The position numbers and the translations under genes were made by a program. Below, piece by piece: positions 1-9,419 of a DNA stretch of 64,000 nt; position 1 is the first letter of the stretch, and each line of letters begins with the position of its first letter. The notes below the pieces were generated by a model, which did no database searches, was not told the origin of the DNA, and saw only the letters and a program-made list of their open reading frames with translations. Source of the DNA: Furcasterigmium furcatum. Lineage: Eukaryota > Ascomycota > Sordariomycetes > Glomerellales > Plectosphaerellaceae. Where the stretch lies: positions 3,286,001-3,350,000 of the forward strand of contig BCIA01000003.1 of assembly GCA_001599815.1 (NCBI GenBank), given 5' to 3'.

Positions 1-116
1 AGATTCTACCTACACCAAGAGACGGCAGTCCCGGAACTGATTGCACCTCGAAATAAATCAAACCATCCGTCAACCTAAACTCCTCTCACTATTCTCCCAG
101 CCTAACCTCGCCCATC

Positions 117-939
117 ATGGCCGACAAACAGCCTCATACTGTCCGCGTAGGCGTGTATATGCCCCGAGGCTCGCAGCTCCTCGACATGGCATGCGTCGAC
201 GTCCTACACATGATGTCGCGCGAATACCTCGGCCTCTTGGGTCTCATCCCGGCGCACGTTGCGGCCGTGGCGCCCAGCGTGCAGATCTTCTACATCACAT
301 CGAAGGATAACATGGCCGCGGGGAGAATTCCCTTGACCGCATTTGCCGTGCTCGTGCCGACGCACGAGCTCTCGGACCCATCTGTCGGAGCGGGCGAGTT
401 GGATATCGTGTTGATTCCGGGGGCAGATCCGGCGGAGGAGTTTACGGAGGAGGAGACCGGGTGGTTGAGGCGCCACATGGAGACTGAGGGGACGGATGTT
501 CTAAGTGTTTGCACGGGCATCTTCCTTTGCGGACAGGCTGGAATACTGGAGGGGAGGAAGGCCTGTGGCCCGAGAGGCTTGCAGGGTGAGTTGAGGAAGA
601 AATGGCCTGGGACGGACTTCGTGGGCGAGACGGTGAGATGGCAGCAGGACGGAAGGTTCTGGTCTTGCGGTGAGTTGTCTTCACTTCAACGTTCCCTTCC
701 TCGGCGGATGCTGACTGGTTATAGGCGGCATCACGAATGGTAATGAGCTCGTGTCGGCATATGCACGCCACAGCAAGCATTTCCCGAATCCGGTCGCGGA
801 GCTCGGAATCAAGATGGCAGAAGTTGGGACGAGGCCGCAGGAGTACGAGGAGGGCAACGCGCAGTTCACCCTGGGATTTGTCTGGCAGGTACTCAAAGCC
901 TGGTTTGCCGGACCGGGATCAAAACCGAAGAGGTCGTAG
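117..939 (+). CDS. DJ-1/PfpI family protein
   Basis: Two exons, 117-669 and 725-939, join in frame across a 55-bp GTGAGT...TAG intron and give 255 residues. The fold is the class I glutamine-amidotransferase-like DJ-1/PfpI type. A glycine-rich first strand region is followed by 'DIVLIPGAD' near residue 96 and the nucleophile-elbow motif 'SVCTGIF' with Cys132, then 'GPRG' after the elbow. After splicing, the C-terminal part reads 'SCGGITNGNEL' and continues to the end of the domain. Members include isonitrile hydratase-like enzymes, glyoxalase-III-like proteins and uncharacterised stress proteins. The substrate cannot be read from sequence. No signal peptide is visible, so it is probably cytosolic. 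The start is the first Met after stops in a plausible context (atcATGGCC). The family call is firm; the reaction is unknown. Confidence 0.85.
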
Positions 940-1627
940 TCAGAGAGAGAGGTGGGAACTTTCTGCGTCTTGTGGAAAGCTGCGAGGCGGGGAGCAACTC
1001 TGAGAGAGAGACATTCTGTATCTGGTTCTACAGAAGCTCTGGAACTAGAATGACTCTATTAGGTGTGTAGGATTGATTAGAATGTTTCCGAGTACTAGAT
1101 AAATCGAACGGGTGGTCGCAGTAAGACCGACAAGCGTTTGTTCTGATGACCTGAGTGTCGGTGAGGATTCAATGGTCGCTGATTCACCGGATGGAAGGTG
1201 AAGTCCCTCGGAGTGGAGTCCAATTGGGCCCCGCCGGGGCCTGCTCCACGTTTCCAGTGTCTGCAGGCAGCTGCTCGCCCAGAGCACATTAGTCGCCCGG
1301 CGGTTGCCATAGGCCCGATAAGCCACGTTATCTCACTAGCGCTGTTCAGAGTGGGGTCGAAAAGTTCGAGTTCAAGAAAAAATTTGGGGAGAAGCTGCCT
1401 TCAACGCGAATTCACTGCCGTGCCTCCATTTACCTTCCACCCATCCCAACTTCACGTCAACATCACCTCTAGGCGCTTGAGATTTCGTCTTTGTGGTACC
1501 TTTATCAATCGCCTGCATACACATACATTGTGCCTTGCACCTGATAGAGATTTGGTTTCCCTGCTGCCGAGCGCATTCTTCAGCCTTTAGATCCCCATCC
1601 TTCACCTACACTCCCACGATCAGCAAA
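940..1627. other. intergenic, FKBP gene promoter/5' UTR side
   Basis: No supported gene is present. A reading frame of about 130 codons (1198-1590) lacks any recognisable motif and lies where the 5' leader of the downstream prolyl isomerase should be. Pyrimidine-rich stretches just upstream of 1628 fit a fungal promoter or leader. Confidence 0.5.
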
Positions 1628-3215
1628 ATGGCTCCTCAACCCGTTGCTGTCTATGGCCTCGAGGTCCCTGTCGGCGTCTTGGTCCCCGCCAACCCCGACT
1701 TCCCGGCTAGCGTACGCTCCTATCCTTCAATGCCTCCTCTCAACGCCTGACCGGCGTTGCGCTCATCTGATCCCCCGCTAACACCGCTCCAGTTCCGCAT
1801 CACCATGGCTGCCATCGACCCCCTCGAGCAGCCCCAGGCCGACACCGATGGCAACATCCCCGCCGTCCCCCGCTCTACCCTCCGCATCGTCAAGCACAGG
1901 GTTGACAACCTTGATGACGACGAGGAGGACGAGTTTGACGAGGAATACCTGAAGGCTCTCCTCGACGCCTCCCAGGACGACGAGGATGATGAGGAAGAGG
2001 AGGCCAACGGTGGCCCCAGCGACCCCAAGAAGAAGAAGGGTGCTGCTCAGCTGATTGAGGCCCTCAAGAACGCCGAGGAGGACTCTGACGAGGACATGGA
2101 CGATGCCCAGCTCAACGGCAAGAAGTCCAAGGGCAAGGCCAAGGCCACCGAGGACGATGACGAGGATGATGAGGACGATGAGGACGAGGATTCGGATGAT
2201 GAGGCCGACCTCGAGCAGTTCCTTATCTGCACTCTGGACACCGAGCGCGTATGTTCCACTTCCCCAACTACCAAGTCCCATGCAAACTCTAATACTTTGA
2301 TAGAACTACAACCAGCCCCTCGACATCCACATCAACGAGAACGAGAGGGTTTACTTCCTCGTCAACGGCACCCACGAGGTCCACCTCACCGGCAACTACG
2401 TCATCGACGACGAGGAGGACGAGGATTCGGACGATGAGGATGACGAGGAGGACATGTACGACCTCGCTGGCGATGAGCTCCTCGGCGACGACATCTCCGA
2501 CGACGAGGAGGATGAGCTCGACGACCTCGAGAACCCCCGCATCATGGAGGTCGACGATGAGGATGACGAAGAGGAAGCCCCCAAGCTCGTTACCAAGAAG
2601 GGCAAGAACAAGCGTGCCGCCGAGGAGGTTGACGGCCTCGACGAGCTGATCACCAAGGACGACAAGGCCTCCAAGAAGCAGGCTAAGAAGATCAAGAACA
2701 ACAAGGGCGAGGCTATTGCTTCTGACGACTCCAAGGCCGATAAGAAGGTCCAGTTCGCCAAGAACCTTGAGCAGGGTCCTACCGGCTCCGCCGCCAAGGC
2801 CAAGCAGGCCGGCAAGGGCGCTGTTGGCGTCAAGGTGGTCCAGGGTGTCACCGTTGACGACCGCAAGATCGGCGAGGGCCGTGTTGTCAAGAACGGCGAC
2901 ACCGTCGGTGTCCGCTACATCGGCAAGCTCGAGAACGGCAAGGTCTTCGATGGTAAGCTCTCCCCTCTTCTCTCCGCAGGTCTGGATCAAGGCTAACTCT
3001 CCGCCACAGCCAACAAGAAGGGCAAGCCCTTCTCCTTCAAGGCTGGCAAGGGCCAGGTCATCAAGGGCTGGGACATCGGCGTCCAGGGCATGGCTATCGG
3101 TGGCGAGCGTCGTCTGACCATTCCCGCCAGCCTTGCCTACGGCTCCAAGGGTCTTCCCGGCATCCCCGCCAACAGCACCCTGCAGTTCGACATCAAGCTG
3201 CTCGAGATCAAGTAA
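1628..3215 (+). CDS. FPR4: nuclear FKBP-type peptidyl-prolyl isomerase (FPR3/FPR4-like)
   Basis: Four exons (1628-1711, 1793-2248, 2304-2952, 3010-3215) splice in frame to 464 residues. The N-terminus ('YGLEVPVG' near residue 9) resembles the nucleoplasmin-like fold of Fpr3/Fpr4. Long Asp/Glu tracts alternate with Lys-rich patches through the middle, a histone-chaperone-like arrangement. The C-terminal FKBP domain covers about residues 357-464: 'VRYIGKLENGKVFD', 'VIKGWDIGVQGM', 'IPASLAYGS', 'NSTLQFDIKLLEIK'. It should catalyse proline isomerisation on histone tails in the nucleus or nucleolus; that role is known for the yeast proteins and inferred here. The choice between FPR3 and FPR4 is not meaningful, because filamentous fungi normally carry one such gene. 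The highly repetitive GAC/GAG codons produce long spurious open frames on the opposite strand. Confidence 0.93.
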
Positions 3216-4122
3216 ATCATGGACCACCACCTCGGGATATGCCCGTAACGCCCTGACGATACCCCGGTCTCGGAATTGTATAACTCTACATACCCTATCG
3301 GCAACCCCCGGTCCCTTGATGGCGGCCTCCAGGCTGTTCACATAGGACTGTCGGACCCGGTTTCTTATGTATTTCCGTTTGTTTTCGCCGCGAAGTCGTT
3401 TCCCTGGCTCACTCGCCTGCTCTGGACACAACGCCGTGCTGAAGAGCCTCCGACCTGCTGCAGCCTGTGATGATCCCAGACGTCTTGTGTATCACGAGAT
3501 GAGGGAAGCAGACTCGCCAGAGGGGATGACGAGGCAAGGGTTTCTGCGTTGCATTGGTTGGCGTTGGGGTCAAAAGTCTTCCGTCTTTTCTCTCTCGGAT
3601 TCGAGAGCCGGCTTCAGGGGTCCAGCGAGACCTGCCGGGCCTACTTTTTAGGTATCTGTAGTAGATCGACAACAATGCTGCTATTTTAATCTGCAACCAC
3701 TGCTGCTGGTGACTCGTATCCGAATGGAAGTGCTAGGTGTCCTAGGTAGGTACCTTGGTCCTTCCCAGGTGACGGTTCCGCTTGCCCAGCTTCAGTGAAC
3801 ATTGCCCCTTCCCGCCCCGTCCCATGAGACATCTCCGTTTGCTAAGGTATTTCCTTCCCATCCTGGCCTTTACCAGACACACTAGATGTCCTTCTCCCAT
3901 CCCCCCCAACGCTGACCTAGACCCTCTTCCTCTCCTACACCATCCGCATCGCATTGCCCAACATCGCTCCATGACGGTGCCATCAGTCATTCCATAGAGC
4001 TGGGACACCCATATTCCAGCAGCTGCCCTTCATTTCCAGCTCCGTCTTGACAGACATTACACCATCATCACTCTGACAACGACTCTTTGCTTTCTTCACC
4101 ATTATCCACTCTCTACATCGCC
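3216..4122. other. intergenic region with TAGGTAGGTACC motif
   Basis: No gene is recognised. The stretch holds the 3' flank of the FKBP gene and the upstream region of the kinase. CCTAGGTAGGTACCT occurs at 3741-3755; the same motif recurs elsewhere in the window. Confidence 0.5.
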
Positions 4123-7025
4123 ATGAACCGCTACTCGCCACAGAAGAACAGACTCCCCCTTGATACGCACCCTGAGTTACAGGAGCCTGAACCGCAGGTT
4201 GCTGCAAACGCAGAGGAAGATATCATCGACAAAACCTCCGAACACACCGTCAGTAATTCGTCGACGAGCTCCCGTGGTCCTTTCCCCCACTTTCGAGACC
4301 TTGCAGGTCACGCTCTGCGCAAACTCGGGCGCGGTGTATCCCGAAGTACGTGACTCTATGGCACGCAGGCCTCCAGACTAGGTACTGACATTCCACCAGG
4401 AGATCCCTATTCTACCCGCCACAATGACTTTTTGACTACCACATCCATGCAACAGCTGGTCAAACGCAGAACATCCACCTTCTTTGAACGCCTCACTCGG
4501 TCGGCCTTGGTGGAGAGCACCGGAAGCCCTTCTCACTCTGCCCGGACTCCCTGGACCATACACCTACAAAACCAAAAGGGCTCGAGCGCTGACAGTACTG
4601 CCCCCAGTGTGGTCAAGTCCTCGCCGCCCGACACTCAGCCGTCGACGAGACAGACGTCGGTCGGCTCCTCACAATATCGGAGAGATTCTGATTTCCGAGT
4701 CTCGAAAACCAGCCCTCGTCTCGACATGAACATCATTCGCTAGGCTCAGAAAGATGAAGAACAAGGCCAGCTACCGCTTCCTACATATCCTCAAAATGTC
4801 AAGGTTCGTGCCATGGAGAAGGCCACAGCCGCCAGTTCCTTTTTCGAGACGTACTACAAAGAGATCCTGGGCGACCGTCAGTCTCCGCGAGAGCTTAGAT
4901 TGGAAGCCCTGAGATACCAAATGGACGAGAATCCCGCATTGTCGCCGGACGACAGGCTCGAGATCGAGTCCACCTTCTTTCGGCAAGAAACTGACCACCT
5001 CCGCCAGACTCGCGTCCTCAAGTACGAGAGTCTCAAAGCGGCCAGTGGCCAACGAGACGATGGATACGGGCCTTGTGCAAAACTCTACAGGACTGTCAAG
5101 ATTCTGGGAAAGGGAAGTTTCGGCGTGGTCAGGCTGGTCAAAGAAAGACAAGCGATGGGAGCGACCAACCAGCCGAGGCACGTCTTCGCCATGAAGGTCA
5201 TCAAAAAGACGGAGATGATCCGCAGTTGTCAGGAAGGCCACTTGCGCGCTGAACGGGACTTTCTCATTGCTTCAGACAATTCTGATTGGTATGAACCCCG
5301 AAATTGCGGCTGACGACCTGATACTGACTGAACTGGCCCGGCAGGATTGTCCCATTGATCTCGAGCTTCCAAGATGCCACAAACCTCTACCTCGTGATGG
5401 AGTATATGCCCGGGGGCGACTTCCTGGGATTGCTCATCAGGGAGAATATCCTGGAAGAGAGGGTCACTCGTCACTACGTTGCAGAGATGATCATTTGCAT
5501 CGAGGAAGCTCACAGGCTTGGCTTCATCCACCGCGATGTCAAGCCAGACAATTTTCTCATTGATGCCAAGGGTCACCTCAAGATTTCAGACTTTGGGCTT
5601 GCCTTCGACGGTCAATGGTCTCACGACACGTCATACTACAAATGGCATCGCGAATACCTCAAGCGGACGCTCGGCATTCATGTTGACGGCGATGAAGAGG
5701 ATTAGAAGAACGACGCCAAAACAGTTCGCTCCCAGAAACGACATCCGGAAAAGGCCGAAATCGAGCGGCACACACCTCCTGAGAAGCTGATACGAAGCCC
5801 TCGAGCTGGGGGGGATGTCCCACTGGCCGGAGAGCTCCTCGATTGGCGCACTGCGAGGAATCGAGCGTCTGCGCATTCCGTGGTCGGAACAAGCCAGTAC
5901 ATGGCCCCTGAAGTTATCCAGGGAGATGAATATGATGGGCGATGCGATTGGTAGAGTGTTGGCATCATCCTCTTTGAGTGCTTGTACGGCCGAACACCAT
6001 TCTTGGCCGAGGAAGGACGGCATCAGACCAAAAGGAACATCCTGGTGAGCAGCTCATCTCCCAAGCAACCTCCGTTCCCTGACTGACCGACCGATCTACA
6101 GAACCACAGACCATCCACGTTCGTGTTTCCAAACGACTGCCCCTATGTCAGTATTCCCTGTCAGGATCTTATTCTTCAACTCCTGCAAGACAAGCCTCGT
6201 CGGCTTTCCTCCCCCAAATACCGCGACCAGGACCAGCACATTGAGTACGGGCTACCGTCAGAGCACCGGAAATATGTCTTTGAAGAAGACGATGCGATTG
6301 AGATCAAGTCGCATCACTGGTTCAGAGCTCTCGACTGGAACAACCTACATAACACAACACCTGGATTTACCCCTCTCCTCCGTGATGCGGGTGACACTCG
6401 CTATTTCGAAGAAGATGAGCCCATATCAGACTGGTCGGAGTCCGAGGATGCAGACAAGGCCATGGCACCCCCTGAAGAGATCCGGAAGGTGCTCCGGCGG
6501 GATGGTTTCCGAAGCCGCAGCATCCGCAGCTTCCTGGGACTCATTTCACAGCCATATGATACCATGCGTCTGCGCCAGATTGACCAGAAGATTGAATCCT
6601 TCGGACGGCTCACGGACAGCGGCAAGGATGTCCTCAAGCAGTACGCCCGCACATTCGGCCGCAAAGAGCGCAAGCGCCCAAGGGACATTCTCCTACGGGA
6701 TAAACGTACGACCAAGGACGTCATGGCGGTCCGGAAGCAGACAGCATTTGTAGGATATACTTGGCTGAAAGCACCGGCATTGCCCCCCGTGCCAACCCTG
6801 TTGGAAGAGGCGCTTGCACGAGCTCGTCAGCCCAACCTGATAGCAGCCTTCGACGGGCCGCAATTACAGCCATTCAATGCAATGCCTACGTCTGGGCCGG
6901 TCTACCACGAGGCCTACTCTTACGAGGCCTACCATGCGGCCCCAGCCGGGCTACGGTACTGGCATATGGATGGGCCGTATGACTACATGGCCGGAGGATA
7001 TTATTGGGGCGGCGCCTACCGTTGA
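4123..7025 (+). CDS. NDR-type AGC protein kinase with three in-frame TAG codons (PUK1-like)
   Basis: Exons 4123-4345, 4400-5288, 5345-6044 and 6102-7025 join in one frame of 912 codons, but TAG occurs at 4741-4743 (codon 189), 5703-5705 (491) and 5952-5954 (574). Everything else is intact. The N-terminal NDR/S100B-like segment precedes the glycine loop 'GKGSFGVV' (about 309) and the catalytic Lys in 'FAMKVIKK'. 'HRDVKPDN' (about 432) and 'DFGLAF' (about 452) follow. After the NDR-specific activation-segment insert come 'VVGTSQYMAPEV' and 'CDW-TAG-SVG', where the family has Asp-Trp-Trp. The C-terminal hydrophobic motif 'FVGYTW' (about 820) is present. Read conventionally the product is truncated and inactive. 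Editing of each UAG to UGG would give a full 911-residue kinase. Alternatives are a recent pseudogene, RIP-type C-to-T changes, or an unrecognised intron removing the first TAG. Family call firm; functional state unresolved. Confidence 0.85.
4731..4756 (+). promoter_or_regulatory. possible RNA hairpin presenting the first in-frame TAG
   Basis: The arm CATCATTC (4731-4738) can pair with GAAAGATG (4749-4756) in seven of eight positions, with one A-A mismatch. The 10-nt loop between them carries the TAG at 4741-4743. Found by eye; chance occurrence of a stem this short is possible. Confidence 0.35.
5941..5966 (+). promoter_or_regulatory. possible RNA hairpin presenting the Trp-to-TAG codon of subdomain IX
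   Basis: GATGC (5941-5945) is perfectly complementary to GCATC (5962-5966). The 16-nt loop between them has the A of the TAG (5953) at its centre. Found by eye, with a stem of only 5 bp. Confidence 0.35.
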
Positions 7026-7252
7026 GGCGGCGGAAACCTGAGGAAGAGGGTCTTGTACGGTCAGCAGGCAGAAGACTCTGCATCGAAGAGTACTAATACA
7101 TTGTATACAATACTGGAGCAGGCCTAGGAATGGGTAACCCCATGTCTGTACCATTTGTATGACGTGTCGCCTGTGTTGTCTGTGAGAATGCAAGTTCTTC
7201 ACAGCCCTCGTCGACTGTATTTCGACATTGATGTACAATCCAAGGCCGCCAT

Positions 7253-7286
7253 GGACCCTTCACGCTGGCGGACCCTTCACGCTGGC
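7253..7286. repeat. 17-bp tandem duplication at the ISC1 stop codon
   Basis: GGACCCTTCACGCTGGC occurs twice head to tail (7253-7269, 7270-7286). On the minus strand the frame reads through one copy and stops in the other, so the repeat sets the last residues of the Isc1 C-terminus. Confidence 0.9.
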
Positions 7287-8788
7287 GGCCTCGCCCTCGC
7301 CCTCGCCGTTGGACAATCCACCTCCCGCGAGAGCCTTTGCGGTTGTGACCTCCCACTCGAACTCCCGAAGAGCCCTCAGCTCAGCGCCGTGGAAGAGAAG
7401 GGCCATGAGGCCGTCGACTGTACCCGCAACAAGGCCGATGGGAACGAGAAGGAGCAGCAAGAAGGAGATGAAGTTGGATCCTGCTGGGTGTGGGACAAAC
7501 CAGACGCCTGCGAGGGAGGCCGGCCAGGCGAGGAGCCAGAAGAAGAAGTGGAAGCTCCGGGTGCGTTGTTGGGCTTGCTGTCGAGCCGTGTAAGTGGTGA
7601 GGACCGAGAGGATCTCGGCGTAGGCGGCAGGTGAGAGGGGGAGGTTGTCGGAGGCTGCTGGGGGATTGGCGGAGAGCTGTTCATCCAAAACATCGATGTC
7701 GGATGAGCTGGCAGGCTGGTGCAGGGTGATGGTGGCCTCGACGGAGAAGTGGTCGCTAAGAGAGCAGCCGAGGCTGGGGTGAGGGGATGTCATGCCGACT
7801 TTGGCGGTGGAAACGACCCAGGAGGCGGAGGGCGTTTCGGGGCCGCGGATATGGCGGTGTCCGTCGCCGAGAAAGATGTAGTCCAGGCGCTTGCCCTTGC
7901 GGTCTGGGGTTGAGGGTGAGACGACGCGTGGAGGCTTGTCTTCGCGGCCGAGGGATTTGCGGTCCTCGCCGGTCCAGCGCCAGGTGCAGAAGGGGCTGTC
8001 GGAGGTGGCGCCGTTGTGAATGACGTTGTACTCTGCGGTGGGAATAGGGCGGTTGCGGGCTACTTCCAGGACGTCGTCGGCGGCGCCGAGGGAGGAGTCC
8101 GGGTTGAGGACGCGCCAGGCGTCGCGAACCGGAGCGCGGGCGGTGATGATGCGGTGGTGGAGGGAGCCGGGGCGCATGTTGAAATCCCCGAGGGCGAGGA
8201 CGAGGTTGCCACGCTCGCAGGCGCCGCGGAGGTGCTTGGACATTTCCCAGGACTGGGCGAGGCGGTGGCAGTCGTATGAGTCTTCATAGGGGGCATGGGT
8301 CTGGGGCGTGTTGGTCATTGACTGGTCACGGGGGGGGGGGGCGACGAGGTGAGAGGACTTACATGTGTGTTAAAGATCTCGATGATGCCTCCTGGCCCCG
8401 GACGGTGGCGAATCCGGGCGTGGGCGATACCCTTGCCAACGTACCAGTCACCACGCCAGAACGCGGCGGGACGGCCGTTCAGGGGGTATCGGAACATGGA
8501 GCTCTCCTCGATGGGCCATTTTGAGAAGATGGCGAGGCCGCCGCCAAAGGGGCCGCTGAAGTAGAACTTGGCGTACGGGAGGATTTCGCGGGTTTCCAGG
8601 CGGACTCTGAGATAGTCTTCTTGGGCGAAGAGCTCCTGGAAAGCAACAATGTGGGGAGTGGGAGAGGCGGAGGCGATTTGGCGGCCTATCTCGGCAAGTC
8701 GCTCATTACGGAGCTTGGAGATGAACTTGAGGCCCCAGCAGTTGAGTGTGATGATGTTTATTTCGGTAGGCTGGTCCATGAGGGGCAA
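7260..8788 (-). CDS. ISC1: inositol phosphosphingolipid phospholipase C / neutral sphingomyelinase
   Basis: Exon 1 (8788-8363) and exon 2 (8300-7260) join across a GTAAGT...CAG intron that contains an uninterrupted run of G. The product has 488 residues. It is an endonuclease/exonuclease/phosphatase-fold enzyme: 'ITLNCWGLK' at the N-terminus, the metal ligand in 'VAFQELF', 'NTHTHAPYE' restored by splicing, 'LGDFNMRP', 'RLDYIFLG' and 'SLSDHFSVEA' with the catalytic Asp-His. Two hydrophobic segments near residues 395-445 form the C-terminal hairpin anchor typical of Isc1/neutral sphingomyelinase. It hydrolyses inositol phosphosphingolipids to ceramide at ER or mitochondrial membranes (family knowledge). 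A 17-bp tandem duplication lies across its stop codon. It is divergent from the WD40 gene, with about 630 bp between starts. Confidence 0.9.
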
Positions 8789-9419
8789 GTGGTGAGAGAG
8801 ATGATATCTTCGTCCGGCAGTGTCAGGCGGAGGAGCGATGTGTTGAATTGGGAGACCAAGGGTCCAGACTCTAGAGAATCATTGCAGTCATTAAAGCCGT
8901 TGAATACGTAACCGGACAACATGAATGTTGGGAGGGGGGCCGTTTGCGATACAGGAGTGCAAAACGACGCCAATCGTGAGGGTGAAGGAAGTGTGTAAGT
9001 GGTGATGACCTGAGGTGAAGTTCGTCTTGAAGGATTACGAAATCGTGGATCGGCACTCGGGCGCTAAGCGTCCCCGTCCCCACAAGGCCGGGCAATCTTT
9101 AATGGCCAATTAACGGCTTCCACTTGCACCAGCCCCTGGAAGTTCAGCGCGCTTCATCCCTGCACAAAAGTTGCGACCAGACTCCATCATCTTGTTCCTC
9201 CGTCAGACACCCGCGCCCAATCCTCCTTCTTTCCCTCGACCACCAACATCGAATCTTCTGTTCCTGCCGCCACGACATTGCAGCCATCTCCCACCGCATA
9301 GCAAGCGAAAGACGTGGTCCGATTCAATCTCTCAGCCATCATACCATCGGCGCGCATCCCTCTGGACGCACGCCTCGCGTGCCCCGCGTCGAGCCCTCGC
9401 GCTCGTCCTCGACTTCGTC
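8789..9419. other. divergent promoter ISC1 / WD40 gene
   Basis: No gene is seen. The open frame running into 9420 from upstream lacks domain content and is taken as 5' leader. A CCAAT box on the plus strand lies near 9107. Confidence 0.5.

Noticed and set aside
1198..1590. 130-codon frame before the FKBP gene
   Set aside because: No motif; sits in the expected promoter/leader.
2289..3431. 380-codon minus-strand frame opposite the FKBP gene
   Set aside because: Antisense shadow of Asp/Glu/Lys codons; Leu/Val/Asp-rich without domains, while the plus strand encodes a complete spliced FKBP.
4691..4743. An intron that would remove the first kinase TAG
   Set aside because: Possible acceptor CGCTAG exists, but upstream GT candidates (GTCTCG, GTCGGC) are poor donors and the protein-like frame runs on without a break; kept as an alternative, not adopted.
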